64,000 nt of DNA, taken from positions 749,001 to 813,000 of the forward strand of contig JAWLAG010000002.1 in NCBI GenBank assembly GCA_041395505.1, written 5' to 3'. The position numbers and the translations under genes were made by a program. Positions 9,114-16,883 of the stretch are shown here, one piece after another; position 1 is the first letter of the stretch, and each line of letters opens with the position of its first letter. The notes beneath the pieces are model-generated. The model saw only the letters and a program-made list of their open reading frames with translations, was not told the DNA's origin and searched no databases. This DNA comes from Steroidobacteraceae bacterium. GTDB taxonomy: Bacteria; Pseudomonadota; Gammaproteobacteria; Steroidobacterales; Steroidobacteraceae.

Positions 9114-10229
9114 ATGCATGACAGCGACGCCATCCTCGCCCGCGCGCCGGGGCTCACCGCCGCGCAACTGCTCGCGGCGCTGGCTCGCTGCGGCTCGACC
9201 GACGCCCTGCTGCAGGCAAGCCGCGACGAACTCGCAGCCTGTGGCATCGCTGCCCCCGCCATCGACTGGCTGCGCCGGCCTGATCCCGCCCTCGTCGCGA
9301 GCGACCTGGCATGGCGGCAACGCCTGGGCCTCGGGGTACTGCTGGCCGGCCCGCCCGACTATCCGCCCCTGCTCGCCGCCACGGCCGGCGCGCCGGCCGC
9401 ACTCTACCTGCGGGGCGAGGTTGCAGCGCTCAGCCAGGCGCAACTCGCGATGGTCGGTTCCCGCAATCCCACCGCCAGCGGTCGCGAGACAGCCTGGCAG
9501 TTCGCGCGGCATTTTGCCGACACGGGCCTCGCCATCACCAGCGGGCTCGCGCTTGGTATCGACGCCGCCTGTCACGAGGGTTGCCTGGCGGCGAATGGTG
9601 TCACCATCGCGGTCTGCGGCACCGGACTCGATGCCATCTACCCGGCCGCGCACAAGGATCTCGCCGCGCGCATCCTCGCCACGGGCGGCGCGCTGGTGAG
9701 CGAATTTCCGCCAGGCACAGCCCCGCGACGACACCATTTCCCGCAGCGTAACCGCATCATCGCCGGCCTCGCCCTGGGTTGCCTGGTCATCGAGGCCGCC
9801 CGCGACAGCGGCTCGCTCATCACCGCGCGCCAGGCCGGCGAGTACGGCCGCGAAGTCTTCGCTGTACCCGGCTCCATCCACAATCCGCTGGCCCATGGTT
9901 GCCACCAGCTGATACGCGACGGCGCCAAGCTCGTCGAAACCGCCCGACACGTCCTGGAGGAATTGCGTTTATGCAATATAAATCAAGTAGTTACGAGCAC
10001 CCCTACGCGCGGCCGGACGGCTACCGGGGCGGCGCCGCAATTGGACAAGGACTACGAAATCCTGTTAGATGCGCTCGGCTTCGAGCCGACCAGCGTGGAT
10101 CAGCTGGTCGCGCGAACCGGGATTGCGGGCGACTCAATAGCCTCCATGCTGCTCATTCTCGAGCTCAAGGACCTGATCGAGCCGTGCCCGGGTGGCCGGT
10201 ACAGTCGGATCCCCGATAACAGACTATGA
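9114..10229 (+). CDS. dprA: DNA-processing protein DprA
   Basis: This 371-residue protein binds incoming single-stranded DNA during natural transformation and loads RecA. An N-terminal helical (SAM/HHH-like) region (1-70) is followed by the Rossmann-like DprA core (about 75-285), with AMVGSRNPTASGRE, ITSGLALGIDAACH, GTGLDAIYP, SEFPPGT, FPQRNRIIAGL and EAARDSGSLITA. A C-terminal winged-helix domain covers about 305-365. It overlaps the next gene by 4 bases (ATGA). Its presence suggests transformation ability or RecA loading, but no other competence gene is in view. Confidence 0.95.
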   Translation: MHDSDAILARAPGLTAAQLLAALARCGSTDALLQASRDELAACGIAAPAIDWLRRPDPALVASDLAWRQRLGLGVLLAGPPDYPPLLAATAGAPAALYLRGEVAALSQAQLAMVGSRNPTASGRETAWQFARHFADTGLAITSGLALGIDAACHEGCLAANGVTIAVCGTGLDAIYPAAHKDLAARILATGGALVSEFPPGTAPRRHHFPQRNRIIAGLALGCLVIEAARDSGSLITARQAGEYGREVFAVPGSIHNPLAHGCHQLIRDGAKLVETARHVLEELRLCNINQVVTSTPTRGRTATGAAPQLDKDYEILLDALGFEPTSVDQLVARTGIAGDSIASMLLILELKDLIEPCPGGRYSRIPDNRL

Positions 10230-10699
10230 ATCAGAATATCCTCGACGTTCTCATCTACGTTTTCGATCACTACATGCTTGCCGATGGCGGCGAAGTCCCG
10301 CCGCGGCCGGAACTCGTGCGCGACCTGGCCGAAGCCGGTTTCGCCGAATCGAGCGTCCACCGGGCTCTCGACTGGCTGGCGGATCTCGCGGCCAAGGGCG
10401 AGCACGGGCCGCTGCAGCCGGCCGGCACCGCCATCCGCGTCTTCACCGATGGCGAACTGACCCGCCTGCCCACCGAGTGCCGCGGCTTTCTGCTCGCGCT
10501 GGAATCGCGCAACGTGCTCTCACCACCGCAACGCGAACTGGTGATCGAACGTCTGCTGGCACTCGAAACCGAGGAACTCGGCATCGAGCAGATCAAGTGG
10601 GTGGTGCTGATGGTATTGTCGAGCCAACCCAACCCGGATCTGTCGTTCGCCCGCATGGAGTACATGCTCCTCGACGCGCCGAGCGGCACCGCGCATTGA
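10226..10699 (+). CDS. smg: Smg family protein (DUF494)
   Basis: This 157-residue protein begins MNQNILDVLIYVFDHYM, typical of the Smg/DUF494 family, which sits directly after dprA in many gammaproteobacteria. Its ATG overlaps the dprA stop codon. The family is small, cytoplasmic and of unknown function. The rest is helical and acidic, with the conserved block LPTECRGFLLALE. The match in sequence and context is strong, but no biochemical role can be assigned. Confidence 0.9.
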   Translation: MNQNILDVLIYVFDHYMLADGGEVPPRPELVRDLAEAGFAESSVHRALDWLADLAAKGEHGPLQPAGTAIRVFTDGELTRLPTECRGFLLALESRNVLSPPQRELVIERLLALETEELGIEQIKWVVLMVLSSQPNPDLSFARMEYMLLDAPSGTAH

Positions 10700-10787
10700 A
10701 TTCTCCCGCGGTACGGGCCGCGGCCTCGCCGGGCTGGCGCAGCGCCGTGGCTGAACCCCTGACGCGACTGGTCACAATCTAACCGCT

Positions 10788-13292
10788 ATGGCTGAAAATC
10801 TCGTCGTTGTCGAATCGCCCGCCAAGGCGCGCACCATCAAGAAATACCTCGGCAAGGATTTCCAGGTGCTCGCCTCCTATGGTCATGTCCGCGACCTTAT
10901 TCCCAAGGAAGGCGCGGTCGACGCCGAGAATGATTTCGCCCTGACGTATCGCCTGCTCGAGAAGAACGAACGCCATGTCGAGGCCATTGCCAAGGCGCTG
11001 CGCAAGGGCGATGCACTCTATCTCGCGACCGACCCGGACCGCGAGGGCGAGGCCATCGCCTGGCACCTGCACGAAATCCTGCGCGAACGCGGCGACCTGA
11101 AGGGCAAAAAGGTCTATCGCGTGGCCTTCTATGAGATCACACGCAACGCGATTCGCGAGGCGGTCCAGCATCCGCGCGACCTGTCGCTGGATCTGATCAA
11201 CGCGCAACAGGCGCGGCGCGCACTCGACCATCTGGTCGGTTTCAATCTGTCGCCGCTGTTGTGGAAGAAGGTACGCCGCGGCCTGTCCGCGGGCCGTGTG
11301 CAGAGCCCGGCGCTGCGCATGATCTGCGAGCGCGAAGCCGAGATCCAGGCGTTCGTGCCGCGCGAGTACTGGACCATCGATGCCGCAGGCGAGCACAGCG
11401 AACAGCAATTCCCGCTGAAGCTCGTCGAGTACGCTGGCACCAAGGTCGAACAGTTCAGCTTCACCAATACCGCATCGGCACGTGAGGTCGAAGCCACCCT
11501 GCTGAGCGCGGCCGCCGGTCAGCTCAAGGTCAACAGCATCGACCGCAAGCAGCGGCGGCGCAATCCGGCGCCACCGTTCACCACCTCGACGCTGCAGCAG
11601 GAAGCCTCGCGCAAACTCGGCTATTCAGCACAGCGCACCATGCGCCTGGCGCAACAGCTGTATGAAGGTGTCGATATCGGCACCGGCAATGTCGGCCTCA
11701 TTACCTACATGCGTACCGACTCGGTCGCACTCGCTGCGGAGGCCGTTACGGAAATTCGCGCCACGGCCGCCCGCCTCTACGGTGAAGCGTCGGTCGCGCC
11801 TGAACCGCGCGCCTACAAGACCAAGTCGCGCAACGCCCAGGAGGCGCACGAGGCCATCCGGCCGACGTCCGCGGCCATCGTGCCGGCGGAGATCGAGCAG
11901 TATCTCGAGCCAGACCAGTTCCGGCTCTATTCGCTCATCTGGAAGCGTGCGATCGCCTGCCAGATGGCGCATGCGGTGTTCGACACGGTCGCCATCGACA
12001 TGCTGGCAGGTCAGGATGGCCCGGCACGCCATGTACTGCGCGCGAATGGTTCGACCATGGTGAGCGCGGGATTCATGGCCGTGTACCAGGAAGGTCGTGA
12101 CGAGCCCGGCGGTGACGACGAGTCCGACCGGATCCTGCCGCCCATGAGCGAAGGCGATGCAGTGAAGCTCGTCGAAGTCACTGCGAACCAGCATTTCACC
12201 GAACCGCCGCCACGATTTACCGAGGCATCGCTCGTCAAGGCGCTCGAAGAGCACGGCATCGGCCGTCCGTCGACCTATGCGACCATCATGTCGACGCTGC
12301 GCGATCGCGAATACGTCGACAACGAGAATCGGCGTTTCACGCCGACCGACATCGGCAAGATCGTCAACGATTTTCTCACCAAGCATTTCCATCGCTACGT
12401 CGAATACGGCTTCACCGCTGCCATGGAGGATGAGCTCGACGCGGTGTCACGCGGCGAGGAGCCTTGGACCGAGCCATTGCAGAAATTCTGGCGGCCCTTC
12501 ATCAGCCGCGTGCGCGACATCGACAAGAACGTCACGCGCGAGGAAGTGGCTCAGGCACGTGAGCTCGGCCGCGACGCGGCAACCGGCAAACCGATTACGG
12601 TGCGCATGGGCCGCTTCGGTCCCTTCGTACAGATCGGCACCAAGGACGACGACGAAAAACCGCGTTTCGCCGGGCTGCGCCCGGGCCAGAAAATGGACAG
12701 CATCACGCTGGCCGACGCAATGGAGCTGTTCAAGTTGCCGCGCGACCTCGGTGAGACCGCCGAGGGTGAGCCGGTATCGGCCAACATCGGGCGCTTCGGC
12801 CCCTACGTCAAATACGGCAGCAAGTACGCATCGCTGAAAGACGACGATCCCTACACCGTGACGCTCGAGCGCGCGCTCGAGGTCATACGGGCCAAGAAGG
12901 AAGCCGATGCCAATCGCATCATCAACGATTTCGCCGATGCGGGCATCCAGGTACTCAATGGCCGCTATGGGCCCTATGTCACCGACGGCAAGCGCAATGC
13001 CAAGATTCCCAAGGATCGCGAACCCAAGGCGCTGACGCTCGATGACTGCCGCGAGCTGCTCGCCAATGCGCCGTTGCGCGGCCAGCGCGGCCGTCGCGGC
13101 AAGAGCGCCGCGCGCCCGGCTGCGAGCGCCGAGGCGCCGGCAACCGCGACGACGCGGGAGACGGGCAAGGCCAAGGCCAAGGCCGGGGGCAAGGCGAAGG
13201 CGAAGACCGGCGCCAGGAAGAGTGCGTCCGCGAAGAAGAAGGCTGCGCCGCGCAAGGCAGCCACCACAAAGGCAGACGCCACCGCGGATTGA
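10788..13292 (+). CDS. topA: DNA topoisomerase I
   Basis: This 834-residue type IA topoisomerase relaxes negative supercoils. The TOPRIM start VVVESPAKARTIKKYLG, the acidic motif DPDREGEAIAWHL and the active-site tyrosine in LITYMRTDS are intact. After the catalytic core, residues about 590-770 hold repeats with G-R-F/Y-G-P (GRFGPFV, GRFGPYV, GRYGPYV), the Toprim C-repeat type. No Cys-rich zinc ribbons as in E. coli TopA are present. The chain ends in a Lys/Ala-rich tail (about 775-834) that should bind DNA non-specifically. Its stop overlaps the TTG start of rlmJ. Confidence 0.96.
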   Translation: MAENLVVVESPAKARTIKKYLGKDFQVLASYGHVRDLIPKEGAVDAENDFALTYRLLEKNERHVEAIAKALRKGDALYLATDPDREGEAIAWHLHEILRERGDLKGKKVYRVAFYEITRNAIREAVQHPRDLSLDLINAQQARRALDHLVGFNLSPLLWKKVRRGLSAGRVQSPALRMICEREAEIQAFVPREYWTIDAAGEHSEQQFPLKLVEYAGTKVEQFSFTNTASAREVEATLLSAAAGQLKVNSIDRKQRRRNPAPPFTTSTLQQEASRKLGYSAQRTMRLAQQLYEGVDIGTGNVGLITYMRTDSVALAAEAVTEIRATAARLYGEASVAPEPRAYKTKSRNAQEAHEAIRPTSAAIVPAEIEQYLEPDQFRLYSLIWKRAIACQMAHAVFDTVAIDMLAGQDGPARHVLRANGSTMVSAGFMAVYQEGRDEPGGDDESDRILPPMSEGDAVKLVEVTANQHFTEPPPRFTEASLVKALEEHGIGRPSTYATIMSTLRDREYVDNENRRFTPTDIGKIVNDFLTKHFHRYVEYGFTAAMEDELDAVSRGEEPWTEPLQKFWRPFISRVRDIDKNVTREEVAQARELGRDAATGKPITVRMGRFGPFVQIGTKDDDEKPRFAGLRPGQKMDSITLADAMELFKLPRDLGETAEGEPVSANIGRFGPYVKYGSKYASLKDDDPYTVTLERALEVIRAKKEADANRIINDFADAGIQVLNGRYGPYVTDGKRNAKIPKDREPKALTLDDCRELLANAPLRGQRGRRGKSAARPAASAEAPATATTRETGKAKAKAGGKAKAKTGARKSASAKKKAAPRKAATTKADATAD

Positions 13293-14161
13293 AATACCGC
13301 CACCTCTACCACGCGGGTAATTTCGCCGATGTGCACAAGCATATCGCGGTCATCGCCGTGCATGCCGCCATGGCAGCCAAACCTGCTGCAATCCAATGCA
13401 TCGACACCCACGCAGGCGCCGGACGCTATCGGCTCGAGCGCTCCGACAACTCCGCCGAGGCCGCTTCGGGTATCTGGCGTCTGCTCACGGCGATCGACGA
13501 GGTTGCACCACCACCCGAGATCGCAAACTACGTTGCGCTGCTGCGTCGTGACGACCCGGGCGCCGGAAACCTGCTGCAATATGCTGGATCACCACGCTTC
13601 CTCGCCATGGTGGCGCGCGCGCAGGATCGCGTCATCGCCATCGAGCGCGAGCCAGAGGTGGCGCAGGAACTGCAGGCCGCGCTCGCCGATTGGCCTCGCA
13701 CGCGAATTCTGTGTGCCGACGGACCCGGCCAATTGCGTGCGTTACTGCCCGCAAAGTCGGCACGCAGCCTGTTGCTGATCGATCCTGCCTACGAGGATAC
13801 GGCGAGCGAATTACCGGCGTTGCAGGCTGCGCTCGACGATGTGCGCAAGCGCTGCGAGACCGCGGTCTGCCTGTGGTGGTATCCGCTCTCCCGTGAGCGC
13901 CGCGTGTCGGCGGCCGTTGCGCGCGCGTGCGCGGCATTCGGCCGTCCGTGGCTGCAAGCGGAGCTGTCGCTGCTGGCCGAGGATGCACCCGGTCTCACCG
14001 GATCGGGCTTCGCCGTGATCAATCCGCCATTCGCTTTCGCCAGGGGCCTGCAAGGCTGGCAGGACTACCTGGGCGGCTGCCTTGCAAGGACCGGCCGCGC
14101 GAACGCGCGGATCCTGCACCACGAGACGGCCACAAAAAGAACAAGGCCCGATCATCACTGA
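13289..14161 (+). CDS. rlmJ: 23S rRNA (adenine2030-N6)-methyltransferase RlmJ
   Basis: This 290-residue enzyme belongs to the RlmJ family that N6-methylates A2030 of 23S rRNA. The N-terminus KYRHLYHAGNFADVHKH and the C-terminal block GLTGSGFAVINPPF are diagnostic. Translation seems to start at TTG, overlapping the topA stop (TTGA); starting there gives the conserved N-terminus. The catalytic motif, DPPY in E. coli, reads DPAY here (IDPAYE), a change in a normally conserved position. The last codons overlap the hairpin that ends the convergent sigma/HvfA operon. Confidence 0.92.
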   Translation: MKYRHLYHAGNFADVHKHIAVIAVHAAMAAKPAAIQCIDTHAGAGRYRLERSDNSAEAASGIWRLLTAIDEVAPPPEIANYVALLRRDDPGAGNLLQYAGSPRFLAMVARAQDRVIAIEREPEVAQELQAALADWPRTRILCADGPGQLRALLPAKSARSLLLIDPAYEDTASELPALQAALDDVRKRCETAVCLWWYPLSRERRVSAAVARACAAFGRPWLQAELSLLAEDAPGLTGSGFAVINPPFAFARGLQGWQDYLGGCLARTGRANARILHHETATKRTRPDHH

Positions 14162-14171
14162 GCGGGCCTTG
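14142..14171 (-). terminator. Rho-independent terminator of the sigma/anti-sigma/HvfA-like operon
   Basis: A perfect 9-bp stem, CAAGGCCCG (14142-14150) with CGGGCCTTG (14163-14171), has a 12-base loop. On the minus strand it is followed by a T-rich run (TTCTTTTTG). It lies 33 bases after the HvfA-like stop and inside the 3' end of rlmJ. It implies that nothing further downstream on the minus strand belongs to that operon. Confidence 0.75.
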
Positions 14172-14204
14172 CCAAATGCGCAGTCGAGCCTGCGCGGTCA
14201 GCGA

Positions 14205-14624
14205 TTACTTGTCGCTACCGCACTTGCCCTCGCCGCATTTGCCTTCACCGCATTTGCCTTCGCCACACTTGCCTTCAGCAGCCTTGTCACCGCCGCAGGA
14301 GCCCTCTTTGGCCTTGTCACCACCGCAGGATCCTTCTTTGGCCTTGTCACCGCCACAGGAACCCTCTTTGGCCTTGTCGCCGCCGCAGGAACCCTCTTTG
14401 GCCTTGTCGCCGCCGCAGGAACCCTCTTTGGCCTTGTCGCCGCCGCAGGATCCTTCCTTCGCCTTGTCACCACCACAGGAGCCTTCGCCAACGACCATGT
14501 AGGCCGTCGCCAGCGATTCGGCGCTGAAGGCGTTGGCGGCCGATACATTCATCGCCGCGACAGAAGTCACCAGTGCGGCGCCGACCGCCATGGCAACGGG
14601 TTTTTTCAGGAACGTCTTCGACAT
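14205..14624 (-). CDS. HvfA-like secreted Cys-repeat peptide (putative RiPP metallophore/metal buffer precursor)
   Basis: This 139-residue protein has a Sec signal peptide (about 1-29), a short LATAYMVVG linker, seven copies of a ten-residue unit EGSCGGDKAK (the last ending AA, residues 47-116), four EGKCG units and a final SDK. That gives 11 regularly spaced Cys. The architecture matches HvfA-type precursors, whose EGKCG cysteines are converted to copper-binding oxazolone/thioamide groups by a DUF692 (MNIO) enzyme with a DUF2063 partner. The start ATG 14624 has a perfect AAGGAG site. It is third in a run after an ECF sigma factor and an anti-sigma factor. No DUF692, DUF2063 or DoxX gene is nearby. 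Family membership is seen; modification is inferred. Confidence 0.85.
   Translation of the reverse strand: MSKTFLKKPVAMAVGAALVTSVAAMNVSAANAFSAESLATAYMVVGEGSCGGDKAKEGSCGGDKAKEGSCGGDKAKEGSCGGDKAKEGSCGGDKAKEGSCGGDKAKEGSCGGDKAAEGKCGEGKCGEGKCGEGKCGSDK
14221..14490 (-). repeat. tandem repeats coding the Cys units (7 x 30 bp plus 4 x 15 bp)
   Basis: Seven near-identical 30-base units (14281-14490) encode EGSCGGDKAK, and four 15-base units (14221-14280) encode EGKCG. Units differ mostly at synonymous positions. This is an in-frame coding repeat, and copy number could change by slippage or recombination without breaking the frame. Confidence 0.95.
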
Positions 14625-14636
14625 CGAGCTCTCCTT

Positions 14637-14664
14637 AGAACATTTTGAACGAACGTACGTTGAA
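14637..14664 (-). promoter_or_regulatory. possible ECF-type promoter motif upstream of the HvfA-like gene
   Basis: On the minus strand TTCAAC (14659-14664) and GTTCT (14637-14641) are separated by 17 bases. The same layout, TGCAAC-N17-GGTCT, lies upstream of the sigma gene. Shape and spacing resemble ECF sigma promoters. However, a start 6-7 bases downstream would cut into the AAGGAG site, so this call is weak. Confidence 0.25.
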
Positions 14665-14687
14665 CACATCGACTGCGGATATCCGCT

Positions 14688-15401
14688 TCAGCCAACATCG
14701 AGCGCCAGTGCCGACAGCAACTGTCGCGTACGGTCAGCCGGCGGCTGGGAGCCGCGTCGAATGACCGCAATACTGCCATGACTTACCGGCACGATCACGC
14801 CGCTATAGTCACCTTCGGTAAATGCCTCCTCGCCTGCAACCGAAATCCCGGGCAACGGCATGATGGTGACCGGTCCCTCTTCGGTGTGCACGACCAGATG
14901 CGCAACGAAAGAGCCGCGAAACCAGCAACTCATGGCGTAGGTGACGCGGCTGGCGCCATCCGGCGACAGGTGCAGATCACTGCGGCGCAACACGGCTTCG
15001 AGATCCCTGGGATCGACGCGCGGTCGTTCGTCCCAGCTTGTCGGTTCGTGCGCGACGTGGGCGGCGAGAGCGGCGGCGAGTGATGGCGTCGGCCGGATCG
15101 CGAAGGTCACGACTGCGCCGAGCACCGCGACCAACACCGTGGCGGCGAGCGCCATGCGCTGCCATTGTGGCCGTCGCACGAGCGCGCCAGCCGCTGCCGG
15201 CAAGGCCACGACATTGTCGGCCGCGGGCAATTGCGTGTGCAGGGCGCGATGGATACGCGCGTCGAGTTCCTGCATTTCGCGTTGCAGCTGCCCGCAGGAC
15301 GGGCAGCCGGCGATGTGCGCTCGCAGCGCCTCGTCACTGACTCCCGGTTCGCCACCGATGCGAAGCCGTGCCGCTTCACAAGACATGCCTGGCGTACTCA
15401 T
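14688..15401 (-). CDS. anti-sigma factor, DUF3379-like, one membrane segment
   Basis: This 237-residue protein has an N-terminal zinc-binding anti-sigma type motif (HIAGCPSC, residues 29-36, with Cys8 upstream). A single membrane segment lies near 82-103 (MALAATVLVAVLGAVVTFAI), and a presumed periplasmic domain includes VTYAMSCWFRGSFVAHLVVHTEEG. It resembles DUF3379-type anti-sigma proteins. The ATG overlaps the sigma factor stop (ATGA), the usual coupling for cognate pairs. It should hold the ECF sigma factor at the membrane until a signal arrives. Given the downstream HvfA-like gene, a metal signal is plausible but not shown. Confidence 0.8.
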   Translation of the reverse strand: MSTPGMSCEAARLRIGGEPGVSDEALRAHIAGCPSCGQLQREMQELDARIHRALHTQLPAADNVVALPAAAGALVRRPQWQRMALAATVLVAVLGAVVTFAIRPTPSLAAALAAHVAHEPTSWDERPRVDPRDLEAVLRRSDLHLSPDGASRVTYAMSCWFRGSFVAHLVVHTEEGPVTIMPLPGISVAGEEAFTEGDYSGVIVPVSHGSIAVIRRGSQPPADRTRQLLSALALDVG

Positions 15402-15934
15402 CGCTGACTGTCGTCCTCATCCACCACTGCAGCTCCACCAAGGGCATCGCGCAATTTGTGCCGCGCCCGGAACAGGCGGGTCAGGACCGCCGCCTGCGTC
15501 AAATTGAGTTCGCTCGCGATTTCGGTCGTCGAGAATCCACCCAGCACCTGCATGACCAGCGGCTCCCGGTATTCCTCGGGCAATGCCAGGATGGCGCCTC
15601 GCAAATCGTCGATTTCGCTGTCGTCGGTCTGCGCCAGTTGCATGTCCTCGCTGCCCAGCAATGCATCGATATCGGTCAATTCCAGCCGCTTGCGCTCGTG
15701 CAAACGCGCGTGCTCGCGCCGGACTATGGTGTACAGCCATTGGCGCAGCGCGCGCGGCTCCTTCAGATCGCCCTGTGCCTTCCAGGCCCTGACCATCGCA
15801 TCCTGCACGACGTCCTCGGCCACGGTCCTATCGCGTGCCAACCACAGCGCAAAACGCAACATTTGTGGCCGAAACTGCGCGAGCTGGCGCTCAAATTCGC
15901 CGGCTCCAGGCTGTTCCGACCCACCTTTGTTCAT
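15398..15934 (-). CDS. ECF-family RNA polymerase sigma factor
   Basis: This 178-residue sigma-70 family protein has region 2 (FRPQMLRFALWLARDRTVAEDVVQDAMVRAW in segments, about 20-50) and region 4 (LALPEEYREPLVMQVLGGFS, then IASELNLTQAAVLTRLFRAR, about 110-165). The start chosen is ATG 15934 (MNKGGSEQ); an upstream in-frame start would read into the aroE promoter region and adds unlikely residues. No clear ribosome-binding site is visible. It is first in a coupled set with the anti-sigma factor and the HvfA-like peptide, and diverges from aroE. It probably drives its own operon. Confidence 0.9.
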   Translation of the reverse strand: MNKGGSEQPGAGEFERQLAQFRPQMLRFALWLARDRTVAEDVVQDAMVRAWKAQGDLKEPRALRQWLYTIVRREHARLHERKRLELTDIDALLGSEDMQLAQTDDSEIDDLRGAILALPEEYREPLVMQVLGGFSTTEIASELNLTQAAVLTRLFRARHKLRDALGGAAVVDEDDSQR

Positions 15935-15940
15935 GTATAA

Positions 15941-15968
15941 AGACCCGCAATCCGGCTTTTTTGTTGCA
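15941..15968 (-). promoter_or_regulatory. possible ECF-type promoter motif upstream of the sigma gene
   Basis: TGCAAC (15963-15968) and GGTCT (15941-15945) on the minus strand are 17 bases apart, like the pair upstream of the HvfA-like gene. A start 6-7 bases downstream would fall almost on the sigma factor ATG, implying a leaderless message. Speculative. Confidence 0.25.
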
Positions 15969-16025
15969 GCGAAATCTACCTCAATTCCGCGCTGGCCCCT
16001 AAAATCCCAGGACCAGCACCCATCC

Positions 16026-16871
16026 ATGACAGATAAATCCGCCCAATTCGGTGTCGTCGGCTACCCTATCGGTCATAGCTGGTCGCCATTCATCCATGGC
16101 CTGTTCGCCAAACAGACCGGCCACCAGTTCACCTACCGGCTGTTCGAATACCCGCCCGACGACTTCCGCTCCAAGGTACTGGCGTTTTTCGCCAGGGGCG
16201 GCAATGGTCTCAACGTGACGGTGCCGCACAAACGCGCTGCCGCCGAAATTGCCAACGAACTCACGCCACGTGCCGAGCGTGCCGGCTCGGTCAACACCCT
16301 GGCCCGCCAGGAGGATCGCATACTCGGCGACAACACCGACGGCGGCGGGCTGGTGCGCGATCTGCGCGACAACCTTGGACTCACCGTCACTCACAAGACA
16401 CTGCTGATCATCGGCGCAGGCGGCGCCACCCGCGGCATCCTGGGTCCCCTGCTCGCACTCGACCCGGCGGAAATCGTCATCGCCAACCGTAACATCGAGA
16501 AAGCCAATGGCATGGCCGCCGCTTTCTGTGATCTGGGGCCGGTGCGCGCAAGCGCACTCGCTGATCTCTCCGGCGAGCATTACGACTATGTGATCAATGC
16601 AACCTCTGCCGGCTTGAGCGGCGAAGTGCCCGAAATCAATCCCGGCGTTTGCAACGCCGACACGATTTGCTACGACCTCTCCTACAGTCGCACCGATACA
16701 CCCTTCATCCGCTGGGCCAAGGATCGCGGCTGCATCAATACCCACCAGGGCTGGGGCATGCTGGTCGAACAGGCCGCAGAATCCTATTGGCTCTGGCATG
16801 GCGTGCGGCCCGAGACACTGCCCGTGCTCGCCGCGCTTGCGGGGCAGACGCGCGATCGCTCGATCGCCTAG
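16026..16871 (+). CDS. aroE: shikimate dehydrogenase
   Basis: This 281-residue enzyme makes shikimate from 3-dehydroshikimate with NADPH in aromatic amino acid synthesis. It shows the substrate site GYPIGHSWSP, the catalytic Lys in NVTVPHKRAA, the catalytic Asp in GDNTDGGGLVRDL, the NADP-binding GAGGATRGIL, and the C-terminal GWGMLVEQAAESYWLW. Translation starts at ATG 16026; the frame is open much further upstream, but that stretch lies opposite the sigma gene. It converges on gor with 12 bases between the stops. Confidence 0.96.
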   Translation: MTDKSAQFGVVGYPIGHSWSPFIHGLFAKQTGHQFTYRLFEYPPDDFRSKVLAFFARGGNGLNVTVPHKRAAAEIANELTPRAERAGSVNTLARQEDRILGDNTDGGGLVRDLRDNLGLTVTHKTLLIIGAGGATRGILGPLLALDPAEIVIANRNIEKANGMAAAFCDLGPVRASALADLSGEHYDYVINATSAGLSGEVPEINPGVCNADTICYDLSYSRTDTPFIRWAKDRGCINTHQGWGMLVEQAAESYWLWHGVRPETLPVLAALAGQTRDRSIA

Positions 16872-16883
16872 GGGAGCTCTGCC

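Noticed and set aside
14221..14490. Regular 30-base repeats resembling a CRISPR array
   Set aside because: There are no spacers; the units are directly adjacent, in frame, and encode EGSCGGDKAK in a gene with a signal peptide and a perfect ribosome-binding site.
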